From the NCBI RefSeq assembly GCF_024721975.1, contig NZ_JANQBB010000009.1, forward strand, positions 124,001 to 188,000: a DNA stretch of 64,000 nucleotides, read 5' to 3'. Every line of letters begins with the position of its first letter. The stretch's first letter is position 1. Below the pieces are notes generated by a model, which was not told where the DNA came from, searched no databases, and saw only the letters and a program-made list of their open reading frames with translations. Positions 43,729 to 52,857 of the stretch are shown here, in pieces. This DNA comes from Paenibacillus endoradicis (GTDB lineage: Bacteria > Bacillota > Bacilli > Paenibacillales > Paenibacillaceae). Position numbers and translations under genes: made by a program.

Positions 43729-44559
43729 TTATAAAGCTTCTAATAACTTCAATATATTTCTTGGCATCATATTAGCTTGCGCTAACAAACTCACGCTTAC
43801 TTGAGCTAACATTTGAGATTTTATAAGTAACGTCATTTCTTGTGCCATGTCTGCATCTCTAATTCTAGATTCAGCAGCACTTAAATTTATAGACATATTT
43901 ACTACACTATTATATCGATGTTCCAACCGATTTTGGTACGCACCAAGCTTCGCACGCCCCATTGAGACATCGTCGACAGCTCCTTTTAAGGCTTCTAAGG
44001 CCGCGCGAGCTCCTGCGGCTGTCGATATATCAAGGCCAGTAATGCCTGCAACTGCATCCATTACATTCGGCATATTAAAAATTATCTGATCATCAGCTTC
44101 CGATCCTGCCTGAATGACTAATCCCTTTGCAGGTAATGACAAATCACCGTTAAGTAGCTTTATTCCATTGAAATTACTTCTTTCAGCAATACCAATTATT
44201 TCTTCCTTTAATTGAGCAAATTCTAATTGAATCTTTGCTCGATCTGAATCCGAATAAGTACCATTAGCAGACTGATTCGCTAAAACGCCCATTCTTTGAA
44301 TCATAGCATGAATTTCCTGCATAGCACCTTCAGCCGTTTGAATTAATGAAATACCATCCTGTATATTTCTAGATGCTTGATTCAATCCGTTAATTTGAAA
44401 TCTCATCTTTTCAGAAATGGCAAGACCTGCTGCATCATCTGCTGCTCGATTAATACGATATCCAGTTGAAAGTCTTTCCATTGATTTAGAAATTTGATTA
44501 TTATGTGCATAAAGGTTATTCATAACATTAAGTGCCATAACATTCGTTCTAATATACAT
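43729..44559 (-). CDS. Flagellin, short single-gene type
   Basis: A 276-residue flagellin with both conserved helical ends: RTNVMALNVMNNLYAHN and STGYRINRAADDAAGLAIS at the N-terminus, and ESRIRDADMAQEMTLL with LAQANMMPRNILKLLEAL at the C-terminus. The variable central domain is nearly absent. The start at 44559 follows GGAGGGG; the longer frame upstream has no site. It stands alone, with no flagellar genes beside it and no clear sigma-D promoter (a TATAAT lies at about 44600). It may be an accessory or alternative filament protein. Confidence 0.93.
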   Translation of the reverse strand: MYIRTNVMALNVMNNLYAHNNQISKSMERLSTGYRINRAADDAAGLAISEKMRFQINGLNQASRNIQDGISLIQTAEGAMQEIHAMIQRMGVLANQSANGTYSDSDRAKIQLEFAQLKEEIIGIAERSNFNGIKLLNGDLSLPAKGLVIQAGSEADDQIIFNMPNVMDAVAGITGLDISTAAGARAALEALKGAVDDVSMGRAKLGAYQNRLEHRYNSVVNMSINLSAAESRIRDADMAQEMTLLIKSQMLAQVSVSLLAQANMMPRNILKLLEAL

Positions 44560-44701
44560 GAAATTCCCCTCCCTCCAGATATTGTATTCTTCTATTTCTA
44601 TTATAGTGAAGTCAAATTTATTATACAATAAGGAAAATCGATATATATATATTTCTAAGAAAGCAATTCACTCTACATGATAATTTCATAATATAACGTA
44701 A

Positions 44702-44746
44702 ATAAAAACCACCCTTCTTAGGTTTTAACCTCATGAAGAAGTGGCT
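44702..44746 (-). terminator. Terminator after the lipoprotein gene
   Basis: CCACTTCTT pairs with AAGAAGGGTGG, with the inner AGGTTTTAACCT palindrome, then TTTTTAT on the minus strand. Confidence 0.8.
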
Positions 44747-44794
44747 TTCATTAATTACAATTACTATTTTGTTAACAATTTTTTCTTATTCTAT

Positions 44795-45370
44795 TCAATC
44801 ATCTAACTCTACACTTTCAATTTGACCATTAGCGTTTATTACCCATTCAATTTCCACTCCACTTTTTAGTCCAAGATTATCTTCATCTTCAACGATAATA
44901 TCGCTCGTAATAGTTAGAGTCTGTTCTTGACCTTTCTCCACCTTCACAATAACCTTATCTCCATTGACCGACTTTATTACTCCATCATACTCAATGTTTT
45001 CCAAAACTATTTCACCTTTGGAATCTGAAATAGTTACCAACTTTCCACCATCCGTTAGTAACTCGACTTTTTTCAGGTAGTCTTTATTAACTGTAATCTC
45101 TTTAATAACTTTTTGAACAGTAACCCCTTCAGGAATCATGGATTTATTTAGTTGATCATTACTTGCCTCGGTTTCATTCGTGCCCGCTGGCGATTTTGTC
45201 GGTTCTGCAGTAGTGGTCATCGGTGACGGGGCTGCTGTAGGAGTAGTCGTCCCCTCAGGCTTAACTTCAGTATTTGTGTTAGAGCAACCACTTACTAACA
45301 TCCCAATACATATTACTATAAGTAATAACACTTCGACACCTATACGAAATCTACCTTTTCTTGTTGTCAT
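44795..45370 (-). CDS. Putative lipoprotein
   Basis: A 191-residue protein with a hydrophobic signal ending in the lipobox LVSGC (about residue 29), a Thr/Pro/Ala-rich spacer (about 35-70), and a beta-rich C-terminal domain. The start at 45370 lies five bases behind GAGGTG. It is anchored on the outer membrane face. No catalytic motif seen and no family recognised. Monocistronic with its own terminator. Confidence 0.72.
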   Translation of the reverse strand: MTTRKGRFRIGVEVLLLIVICIGMLVSGCSNTNTEVKPEGTTTPTAAPSPMTTTAEPTKSPAGTNETEASNDQLNKSMIPEGVTVQKVIKEITVNKDYLKKVELLTDGGKLVTISDSKGEIVLENIEYDGVIKSVNGDKVIVKVEKGQEQTLTITSDIIVEDEDNLGLKSGVEIEWVINANGQIESVELDD

Positions 45371-45510
45371 CTTGCACCTCATATATTCTGATTTGTAGTA
45401 TTCTGCTTCATTATGTACTTCTTTTCCATCTTTAATTCGCAGAGTATTTCATTATGCACTTTATTTAAGGTTCACTGTTATCAAACAATAAAACTTAACT
45501 GCCCCTATGA

Positions 45511-45548
45511 AGAAAAGAGGTTATCGTTGAGTTTTCTCAACGATAACC
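45511..45548 (-). terminator. Terminator after mntH
   Basis: A perfect 13-bp stem GGTTATCGTTGAG/CTCAACGATAACC, four-base loop, then TCTTTTCTTC on the minus strand. Confidence 0.85.
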
Positions 45549-45612
45549 CTCCCACTTAAATTTTGCACTATAGCAATAATATCCCTTTTATGTTTACATC
45601 CAATACACTTTA

Positions 45613-46878
45613 CTAACCTAGTAATGTTTTATACATCAAATACAAATTCAAACAAATAACAAGCCCAGAAATCGCCCATGCACATATTGTTGTCACACGA
45701 AGGTTAACGAGCTCCCCCATAATTTTCTTATTGCTTGTAAACATAATTAAAGGTACCAACGCAAAAGCAATTCCGAACGAGAGAATTACCTGACTAATTA
45801 CAAGTGCTTTAGAAGGATTTACTCCTAGAAGAATAATAATTAATGGAGGAAGCATCGTTATAGCTCTTCTTAAATAAATAGGTATTCTCCTTTTTATAAA
45901 TCCTTGCATTACTACATCACCGGTCATTGTTCCTACTGATGAACTAGATAACCCCGCTGACAATAAACCAATTCCAAATAAAATAGCTGCTGATGGACCT
46001 AACATTAATCCGAATTGATGATATGCCACGTCAATATCTTCCACAATTAACCCATTGTTATGAAATAACGCTGCAGAAACTATTACCATCGCTGCGTTAA
46101 TGCCACCAGCAATAACCATTGCAATGATAATATCAATAAATTCAAATTTAAATATCTTTTTTCGTTGAATCTCATTTTCTCCAACTATTCTTTTCTGTGT
46201 TAATGAGGAATGAAGATAAATAGCATGTGGCATGACCGTAGCACCAAGCATGCCTGCAGATAATAATATACTCTCAGTTCCTTCAAATTTTGGAGTGAAT
46301 AATCCTAATAAAATTGAAGTAGAATCAGGTTTGGCATAGAACACTTGCGCCCCAAAAGCGATAACTACAACTATAACCATCCCTGTAATAACCGCTTCAA
46401 ATGCTCTTAATCCTTTTCGTTGTATTTCCAAAATTGCGAATGAACCAATCGCCGCAATAATAGCCGATGTTAGCATGGGAAGATCAAACAGCAAATAAAT
46501 ACCTAATGCGGCTCCTATAAACTCCGCTAAATCCGTTGCCATAATAACAACCTCAGCTTGTATCCACAATAAAATAGATGTTTTTTTCGTGAATTTTTCA
46601 CGACACATTTCTGATAAATTTTTCCCTGTACTTATCCCTAATTTAGCCGACAATGATTGAATTAGAACAGCCATTAAATTCGATGCTAAAATAACCCATA
46701 ATAAAGTATATCCATATTTAGAGCCCGCAGTTATATTCGTAGCATAATTTCCTGGATCGATATAAGCTACTGCAGCTATAAAAGCCGGGCCCAAAAATGG
46801 CAGTAATTGCTTTATCCCTTTAGAACGTCCATCCAAAGAATGTGATGCGGATTGACTCAATGCATCTAATTTAGACAT
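45613..46878 (-). CDS. mntH: Nramp-type divalent metal transporter MntH
   Basis: A 421-residue transporter with eleven or so membrane helices. The metal-binding motif DPGNYATN is in helix 1 (about residue 42), and MPHAIYLHSS is in helix 6 (about 215), both diagnostic for Mn/Fe-transporting Nramp proteins. The ATG at 46878 has GAAAG six bases and a GGGG run twelve bases upstream; a GTG fifteen codons earlier has no site. It imports Mn(II) with protons. No classical MntR box was seen; a different palindrome lies in the promoter. Confidence 0.93.
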   Translation of the reverse strand: MSKLDALSQSASHSLDGRSKGIKQLLPFLGPAFIAAVAYIDPGNYATNITAGSKYGYTLLWVILASNLMAVLIQSLSAKLGISTGKNLSEMCREKFTKKTSILLWIQAEVVIMATDLAEFIGAALGIYLLFDLPMLTSAIIAAIGSFAILEIQRKGLRAFEAVITGMVIVVVIAFGAQVFYAKPDSTSILLGLFTPKFEGTESILLSAGMLGATVMPHAIYLHSSLTQKRIVGENEIQRKKIFKFEFIDIIIAMVIAGGINAAMVIVSAALFHNNGLIVEDIDVAYHQFGLMLGPSAAILFGIGLLSAGLSSSSVGTMTGDVVMQGFIKRRIPIYLRRAITMLPPLIIILLGVNPSKALVISQVILSFGIAFALVPLIMFTSNKKIMGELVNLRVTTICAWAISGLVICLNLYLMYKTLLG

Positions 46879-46947
46879 AGATCTTTCAGCCCCTTTTCTT
46901 GCACTGAACTCAAATTGTTGCACTCACGCAAATTTAATCATACCAAT

Positions 46948-46976
46948 ATTATATGTTCAATAAACCAATTGGTCAA
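46948..46976 (-). promoter_or_regulatory. mntH promoter with ACCAATTGGT palindrome
   Basis: Minus strand: TTGACC (46971-46976), 17 bp, TATAAT (46948-46953). The perfect palindrome ACCAATTGGT (46964-46973) overlaps the -35 and spacer, ideal for a repressor. Its owner is unknown. Confidence 0.75.
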
Positions 46977-47069
46977 AATAATAATCTCTGAGTTTGTCCT
47001 TATTCGATATTATCTACCCTATATCATATAATGATTCTTCATTATATTTTTGATCCATTTTTTTGCATA

Positions 47070-47120
47070 TAAAAACCCGTAAGATAGCACAACTACAAGT
47101 GCTTATCTTACGGGTTATAG
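47070..47120 (-). terminator. Terminator after the DUF4430 gene
   Basis: AACCCGTAAGATA pairs with TATCTTACGGGTT, continued by GCAC/GTGC, then TTTTTAT on the minus strand. Confidence 0.9.
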
Positions 47121-47156
47121 TTCTAACTAGACGGTTAGCAAAAAGTAGGGGAAATA

Positions 47157-48077
47157 TCATTTCGAATCTCCCGCTACATATCCGCCCACATCTCGACCAA
47201 GATCACAAGTATATACCCACTCCACAACGTCTCCATCTTGTAACGTATATCGACTAGCTCCATAATTCGGAAACCATTCATTAACTTTATACATCCATCC
47301 ACTTAATTCTCCACAATCGAATTCATATATATTATTAATTCCTTCAATGTAGTTACTGTTATAGATGGGAGTCATCTCGAATTCCATATGAATCTTATTA
47401 GCTTTCATCTCTCGCAATAAAACATCAAAAACTGATTCGCCTTCATAGAAAACAACTTTTTTCGCTTTATATATGATGCCATCCTTCGGAAGAACCTCAA
47501 GCTTATCCTCGTTGAAAATATTAAGATTATTAAGAATGGTTTCAGCTGAAACAGATAGTGTAACGGTTAGCTCTTTATTTTTATCAATTTCTACATCTTG
47601 CCACTCGACAGGCTTTGGTTTTCCAGATGGAATAGGATCCGTTTCATACTTTTCCTTTTCCGGTTCATTAGGTGCTACAGTCACTTTTGGCGTAGCTACA
47701 GGTTTAGTCGTTGGCTTAACTGGTGGTTTAGTAGAGGTGGGAGCTATTGTGTCATCCGACTTTGTCTGTTGCTGATTTTCTGACTCTTCCTTTGTTTCAC
47801 TATCGACCGCATCTGTTGACTCCGGAGCAATGGATTCAATGTCCGTATCATTCGCTCCAGCTTCTATTTCATCGGAGTCTTCTGATTCTATAGTATCACC
47901 GACTTCATCGTCACCTTGAATCAATGCTGAATCTTCATTATTAGTAGTTGAATCTACAACTTCAGTAATTGGATCGATCGTTGTTATCGTTTTTTTCTGA
48001 AAATCTCCTCCCCAGAAAAATGCTGCAATAAGGATACCGACAATCACAACTGCTGCTAACCATTTCTTTCTATTCAT
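47157..48077 (-). CDS. Membrane-anchored DUF4430 (transcobalamin C-terminal-like) protein
   Basis: A 306-residue surface protein. It has one N-terminal membrane anchor (WLAAVVIVGILIAAFFW), a long acidic then Pro/Thr/Lys-rich spacer (about 30-155) that would span the wall, and a C-terminal beta domain (about 165-300). The domain has VFYEGESVFDVLLREM, GINNIYEFDCGELSGWMYKVNEWFPN and a LQDGDVVEWVYTCDLG ending, the DUF4430 pattern related to the beta domain of transcobalamin and intrinsic factor. GGAGG lies seven bases before the ATG. It follows the SLH-toroid gene by 69 bp, under the same cobalamin riboswitch. A cobalamin-binding role is inferred, not shown. Confidence 0.85.
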   Translation of the reverse strand: MNRKKWLAAVVIVGILIAAFFWGGDFQKKTITTIDPITEVVDSTTNNEDSALIQGDDEVGDTIESEDSDEIEAGANDTDIESIAPESTDAVDSETKEESENQQQTKSDDTIAPTSTKPPVKPTTKPVATPKVTVAPNEPEKEKYETDPIPSGKPKPVEWQDVEIDKNKELTVTLSVSAETILNNLNIFNEDKLEVLPKDGIIYKAKKVVFYEGESVFDVLLREMKANKIHMEFEMTPIYNSNYIEGINNIYEFDCGELSGWMYKVNEWFPNYGASRYTLQDGDVVEWVYTCDLGRDVGGYVAGDSK

Positions 48078-48146
48078 CCAATAACCTCCACATTAAACAA
48101 TTAAGCAAAGGCAATTACAAGCGCCTCTGCTTATTGTGCAAATGTT

Positions 48147-49793
48147 TTATTTTACATCGGTCATATCATAAAGTCTGTTCTTATTAGTAAGAAATCTCTC
48201 ATAAGAAGATAGTGCGTAGAAGGCTTGATCCGTCGCCATTAGATCAACCTCACCTGGCTTCGCGCCTCCATTATCTGCACCGCCAGATTTCACATGATAG
48301 AATCCGCCATTAGATGAAGCATAGCCTAATAGTGCGTCAACGACAGACTCGCCATTTTTAATAAATCTTGTATCTTGATCAGGATTAATACCAAGACCTG
48401 TCAACGCTACGACCACTTGTGCAATACTTTCAGAGTTAGCTGCACCCCAACTTGTATAAATTCCGTCAGATTGTAAAACAGTAGATAACCATGCCAGTCC
48501 TCGGTCAACTGCAGCTTTCACTTTAACATCGCTCTTGTAATACGGTGTCAAACCTTGAACAGCCATCGCTGTAATATCAGTGTCTGCTTCCGTTGGATTA
48601 CTCCCCAATGCCCATCCTCCACCAGCAATTTCTCTATCTAATATAAATTGAATTAGTAACTCTCTTGTTGTTTGTGTTTTGACACCTTCAACTTTAAGAA
48701 TTTCATAATTCTTACTATCTAACGCAATAAGTGCAAAGATCGGACCATTGATTCCTTGCTTAATTAATGTCTCATAATCCGCAAGTGGCTTTCTCAAATC
48801 ATATCCAGCTACATCTTTGATATCTTTTCCAATCGCAGTAAGTGCTAAAATAACTCTATCATATTCAGTGTACTTTACATTATGAAGTTTTCCGGCATTG
48901 TCTTTAAGAGTCTGTACAACATTTCCATAATATTTAGCATAATAGGCTTGATCAATTTGCTTACCAGAACGTGCCAGGCCGAACACAGTCCAATCGCCGC
49001 CAACGCTAGCTATGATAGGATCTGTTACTGATCCTAGTAAAAACGTAGCTGTTTTTTTTAGCTGATTATTAATTTTAGTAACTTCTAATGATGTTATGTA
49101 AGCTTCAGTATCTTGCTTATACAAATAAGATCTTACAGCAACAACTGCAGCCATTTCTCTCGTCACTGCAGCTTGTGGATTAAAACCTGCTGCATCACCA
49201 ACGATAATACCTAATCTTACTACTGCTTCAACATCGAGCTTAGCCCAAGCTGAAATTTTATTAATATCTTTAATCGAACTTTTAGAAGTGTCTGTTGTAA
49301 GCTTCAAAGCTCTAGATATAATTACTGCCATTTCTTCACGAGTAATTGTTGCCTGTGGATTGAATTTATTGTTATAACCATTAATAAGACCATTTTTGTA
49401 AGCTACATTAACATAATCGTAGTGCCAATCCTTACTTGCAACATCGGCGAATGAAATAGTTTGCTCCACATCAGTTTCAAGATTTAATAGTAATACTAAT
49501 ATTTTTGTGAATTCTGCTCTAGTAATCGATGATTGTGGATTAAACTTACCGTCACTACCTTGAATAAATCCTTGATTAGTTGCTTGTTGAATAGCAACGA
49601 CTGCCCAAGATGAGATTGTATTGTAATCGCTGTATAGTGCTTTGATTGAAGGCTTAGATGTTGGCACTTGATCAGTTTCAAGGCTGGAGCTTTCATTATT
49701 AGTATTTGCCAATGATACAGACGCATTGGTCATAAATGTCGATAATATTAAACTAACAATCAGTAACCACGCTAACCATTTGTTCCTTCTCAC
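48147..49793 (-). CDS. SLH-anchored alpha/alpha-toroid (terpenoid cyclase/transcobalamin-like) protein
   Basis: A 548-residue secreted protein starting at GTG eight bases behind AGGAG. After a signal peptide (1-30) come three SLH repeats (about 52-105, 113-165, 172-222; FNPQSSITRAEF, FNPQATITREEM, FNPQAAVTREMA) that bind wall polymer. Residues about 240-545 form an alpha/alpha-toroid with repeats such as GGGWALGSNPTEADTDITAMAVQGL split over a loop, and GAANSESIAQVVVALTGL. That fold is the alpha domain of intrinsic factor. The gene lies directly behind a cobalamin riboswitch, and its partner supplies the matching beta domain, so surface cobalamin capture is a strong inference. Confidence 0.87.
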   Translation of the reverse strand: MRRNKWLAWLLIVSLILSTFMTNASVSLANTNNESSSLETDQVPTSKPSIKALYSDYNTISSWAVVAIQQATNQGFIQGSDGKFNPQSSITRAEFTKILVLLLNLETDVEQTISFADVASKDWHYDYVNVAYKNGLINGYNNKFNPQATITREEMAVIISRALKLTTDTSKSSIKDINKISAWAKLDVEAVVRLGIIVGDAAGFNPQAAVTREMAAVVAVRSYLYKQDTEAYITSLEVTKINNQLKKTATFLLGSVTDPIIASVGGDWTVFGLARSGKQIDQAYYAKYYGNVVQTLKDNAGKLHNVKYTEYDRVILALTAIGKDIKDVAGYDLRKPLADYETLIKQGINGPIFALIALDSKNYEILKVEGVKTQTTRELLIQFILDREIAGGGWALGSNPTEADTDITAMAVQGLTPYYKSDVKVKAAVDRGLAWLSTVLQSDGIYTSWGAANSESIAQVVVALTGLGINPDQDTRFIKNGESVVDALLGYASSNGGFYHVKSGGADNGGAKPGEVDLMATDQAFYALSSYERFLTNKNRLYDMTDVK

Positions 49794-49835
49794 TTCAAAA
49801 CTCCTCTCAATTTCCCTATCAGATCAATAATCACA

Positions 49836-49868
49836 ATAAAAAACCTCTTACGATGAGTTAAGAGGTTT
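49836..49868 (-). terminator. Riboswitch expression-platform terminator
   Basis: AACCTCTTA pairs with TAAGAGGTT (49842-49850 and 49859-49867), then TTTTTTATT on the minus strand. It lies between the cobalamin aptamer and the SLH-toroid gene, so B12 binding should cause premature termination. Confidence 0.88.
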
Positions 49869-49919
49869 AAAATTACGTTAAATTGTCATTTGCACGCAAA
49901 AATAAACACCTTCCTATCC

Positions 49920-50115
49920 ATCGTAGAAAAATTGGTGTGAAACGAAAGGCAGGTATTCTGGCTCAAGAATTATCATTTATGCTACCTTCCCAGTTACCCA
50001 GTGGTATTAAGCATAAACTTCTCTTTTACAGCGGCGGGACCGCGTGGGATTTGCACCCACTTCCCTTTTAACCAATAGGATCTATACAGAATCAACATTG
50101 GCACCTAACGTTGGA
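49920..50115 (-). promoter_or_regulatory. Cobalamin (B12) riboswitch
   Basis: The minus strand shows the aptamer landmarks in order: TTAGGTGCC near 50110, AAAGGGAAGTGGGTGCAAAT, CCCACGCGGTCCCGCCGCTG, GGGAAGG, and the B12 box as GAGCCAGAATACCTGCC (49948-49964). These are the hallmark conserved segments of cobalamin riboswitches. Controls the transcript of the SLH-toroid and DUF4430 genes through the terminator at 49836. Confidence 0.95.
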
Positions 50116-50226
50116 TATACAATTATTTGTTCATCATATCTGATAAATAGCCATTTGTCATGGTTTTATTGTTCATGCATTACAACCCGAGGCTCTTCAA
50201 TTATAGAGTCAATCTAGTTTAACCAC

Positions 50227-51384
50227 TCATTTGCCACAGCATTTTTTATATTTAAGTCCACTACCACATAGGCAAGGATCATTTCTCCCAATCTTATTAG
50301 AACTATTTGTCGGAAAAGCATCTACCGGTTTGAATTGTACATCTTGTGAGAAACTTGCTACCTCATCCGGGGTAAAACCAACATTAGACCAGAGTCTCGT
50401 ATCATTGTATAGTTCAATAACTAATCCTGTTACCTTTTGTATATGCTTCTTGTCTTTGAATACTACATCTCTTTTCTCAATTTCAAACACAATATCATTT
50501 AAAGGCGCTTCCATTGAACAAGCAAACTGTACATCATCAATAATTTCCTTGGCTAACATCACATTCACCTGCAGCTCATCAATTAAGTGACGATAAAGGC
50601 GCGTATAGCTAGGTGTAATCTCAAAGTATAAATCATCTGCGTACTTTAACAAGCCCTCTTTGCTTGGCACATATCTTGGTTTATCCTTTACTAGTTCAAG
50701 TAAAGATTCATGCTCCTCAATATTATCCTCTTCAAAATACGTACAAATGATTTGACCATCGTACCAATCATAAGTCTGCGATCTTTGCAAATAAAAATTA
50801 GTAATGTTCTCGAACTCATCCATCGTAATCGCTTGATCATTTTGCTCATTATATATATCAACAATATCATTTAAACTAATAGTTCCATATAGATGGGCAG
50901 CTGCTAATGTATATTGAAGAACTAGTTGTTTCTGTGCACGAACTTCCAATAATTCATTCCAATTTATCTCACTATATAAAGCTTTAATCTCATCTGGGAT
51001 TACGAAGTTAAGCTTCTCTTGATGATAGAACGAGTACAAGATTCCTTGCATTTGAAGGAAGCGATACTTTCCAGGTAAAATATCTACAGTCAATTGTTCG
51101 GAGTTATGATATACGTCTTGCCAAAACTCAAGTTCTTGATCTGTCGATAACATTAGACTTTCAATTAAATAATCTTTATTTGCAAGATGTTGCGTTGATG
51201 CAACTACTAAATCTTCTTTATTCAGTTTAGAGTAGCCTACAAGTTTTAATTTCTTTGCAAATTGTAATAAATCTTCTTTTTTAACTTCTCTTAACAACTC
51301 AGCCAACTTGAGCTTAGCTTCACTATGAATCGCATATTCTATATTTAATGCATGATATACTGATGCTTCAGATGATTCCTTCAT
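50227..51384 (-). CDS. SEC-C metal-binding domain protein
   Basis: A 385-residue mostly helical cytoplasmic protein ending in [20 protein letters not shown], the zinc-binding SEC-C motif also found at the SecA C-terminus. The N-terminal part has a Rho-N-like segment ([21 protein letters not shown]). The start at 51384 has GAGGG six bases upstream; a TTG two codons earlier is less likely. Function unknown; SEC-C domains bind zinc and often ribosomes or SecB-type partners. Confidence 0.82.
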   Translation of the reverse strand: MKESSEASVYHALNIEYAIHSEAKLKLAELLREVKKEDLLQFAKKLKLVGYSKLNKEDLVVASTQHLANKDYLIESLMLSTDQELEFWQDVYHNSEQLTVDILPGKYRFLQMQGILYSFYHQEKLNFVIPDEIKALYSEINWNELLEVRAQKQLVLQYTLAAAHLYGTISLNDIVDIYNEQNDQAITMDEFENITNFYLQRSQTYDWYDGQIICTYFEEDNIEEHESLLELVKDKPRYVPSKEGLLKYADDLYFEITPSYTRLYRHLIDELQVNVMLAKEIIDDVQFACSMEAPLNDIVFEIEKRDVVFKDKKHIQKVTGLVIELYNDTRLWSNVGFTPDEVASFSQDVQFKPVDAFPTNSSNKIGRNDPCLCGSGLKYKKCCGK

Positions 51385-51637
51385 GTTCAACCCTCAATCT
51401 ATATTAATAATTTCTTTACTATTAAGTAAGTACATTACATTATAGCATTAATCTCATAGAATAGAGCAACTAGAAGTCTCAGTTCGCGTGGTAAAAGCAA
51501 TAAAGCAAAATAGTAATAATACGATTGCACTGAAATCATAGAGATCCAAAACAATATCCATATAAATCAACGCTTTAGAATAATTCAAGTACATTACCTT
51601 ATAATGTCATGATATTTGTTGGTTCTAGTTTTGATCC
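51385..51637. other. Gene-free stretch with a 17-bp direct repeat
   Basis: AAGTACATTACATTATA occurs near 51428 and AAGTACATTACCTTATA near 51588, about 160 bp apart. No gene or terminator of note is visible. The repeats could be paired regulatory sites for the SEC-C gene. Confidence 0.35.
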
Positions 51638-52690
51638 TTATTCAATGACTAATTTATTATATATATTCTCGTTAATTTGAACGTTAGCTTGACTTAACCG
51701 TTGGCTTACCTTTTGCTCGAGTTGTCCTTTAACATGTATCTGGATTACTGCACTTTTAACATCATCAAATTTCTCAAAGCCTTTATCCTGTTTTTCTAGA
51801 AGTCTATACATAACTAATTCATTACCTTTTGTATCTATTTCGTTGAAATCTCCTTCGTTTGAATCTGTAAACAATTCATTTAAATAATACGAAAGCGTGT
51901 CATCCTTTGAAGCCTCATTTATGTTTAACGCCAATTCTTCAACTTGAACCGTTGCCGCTAATGAAGCGACTGCCTGCTCTACCGAAATATCTTTCGTAGC
52001 TGTAAGCTGCTGAACTTTCTCCAATATCTCTTTCGAGTTTATATCGTTAACTATCGTTATTTTCTCATATTTGAAGTTATATCCTTTATGGAAATAAAGT
52101 TGTTTCATTTCTTCATACATTTGTTGTATAGCATCATCAGACAGCACAGCTAAAGCTTCCTGCGTTAATTTATCAACTAGCTTTTGATAATTAATACTGT
52201 GCAAGTAAGAATAATACTCGAGTGTCCCATATACCTTAGGACCATAGATGGGTTCATTGTTTTTTATTTTATTTTGTCTATCAATGTTTTCAATTTCTAA
52301 ATTTTTCAAAAAAGAATCATATGAAATATCGCTAACAATTTCATTTTCTTTCATCAAGATTTGCTCAATCTTTAATAGCAGTAATTGATCCATAACCTGC
52401 TGCTTAGCATACTCTAGCGGATTTTCACCTTCATATGTCGTAGTCCAAAAATTCTCGCTATAATCTACATTATAAGTTTGTTTGAAATAACTGGTCGTTA
52501 ATGCCTTCTTTTCTTGCAAAATAGCATTAAACTCCGCTTCCTTCACCTCATAAGTATCGATGGTGAATACAACCTCATTATTCTCTTCCCCCGATGACAT
52601 TCCAAGCGATATAAATAAGCCGATAGTAATAGCAGCCAGTAAGCATATTATACCAATAACACGATTCCGAGTAAGTATGTGCAGTTTCAT
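51638..52690 (-). CDS. Membrane-anchored SurA/PrsA-like foldase (peptidyl-prolyl isomerase family)
   Basis: A 350-residue protein with an N-terminal signal anchor (IGIICLLAAITIGLFISLG). A SurA N-terminal-like helical domain follows (VVFTIDTYEVKEAEFNAILQEKK; AKQQVMDQLLLLKIEQILMKEN), then a parvulin-like segment (about 190-310: LEKVQQLTATKDISVEQAVASLA, FNEIDTKGNELVMYRLLEK). AGGAGG lies before the ATG. Beside the large secreted proteins it may help them fold outside the membrane. The catalytic parvulin part looks degenerate. Confidence 0.7.
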   Translation of the reverse strand: MKLHILTRNRVIGIICLLAAITIGLFISLGMSSGEENNEVVFTIDTYEVKEAEFNAILQEKKALTTSYFKQTYNVDYSENFWTTTYEGENPLEYAKQQVMDQLLLLKIEQILMKENEIVSDISYDSFLKNLEIENIDRQNKIKNNEPIYGPKVYGTLEYYSYLHSINYQKLVDKLTQEALAVLSDDAIQQMYEEMKQLYFHKGYNFKYEKITIVNDINSKEILEKVQQLTATKDISVEQAVASLAATVQVEELALNINEASKDDTLSYYLNELFTDSNEGDFNEIDTKGNELVMYRLLEKQDKGFEKFDDVKSAVIQIHVKGQLEQKVSQRLSQANVQINENIYNKLVIE

Positions 52691-52817
52691 TATAGGACCT
52701 CCTCATTCACTTACTATTCATCTAATTATAAAGAGCACTTTTATATCGCGTAATTAACAAATTTGACTGTTATTGCACGATTTTTACTATTGCAATAGCT
52801 CGTCTCTTAAAACCTAT

Positions 52818-52852
52818 AAAAAACCTCCGGATTTATAAAATCCGAAGGTTTT
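52818..52852 (-). terminator. Terminator after the cohesin-SLH gene
   Basis: AACCTTCGGATTT pairs with AAATCCGGAGGTT (one wobble), then TTTTATAGG on the minus strand. Confidence 0.85.
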
Positions 52853-52857
52853 GAGAA

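Noticed and set aside
44560..44794. Sigma-D promoter for the flagellin gene
   Set aside because: No TAAA-N15-GCCGATAT match is seen; a TATAAT near 44600 is the best -10 and its -35 is weak.
43684..45548. Related terminators: flagellin (GGTTATAGTTGAG) and mntH (GGTTATCGTTGAG)
   Set aside because: Similar stems are striking but both are ordinary terminators; chance or duplication cannot be separated with two cases.
48078..48146. Hairpin GCAGAGGC/GCCTTTGC between the two B12-locus genes
   Set aside because: One mismatch and no T-run; too weak to call a terminator.
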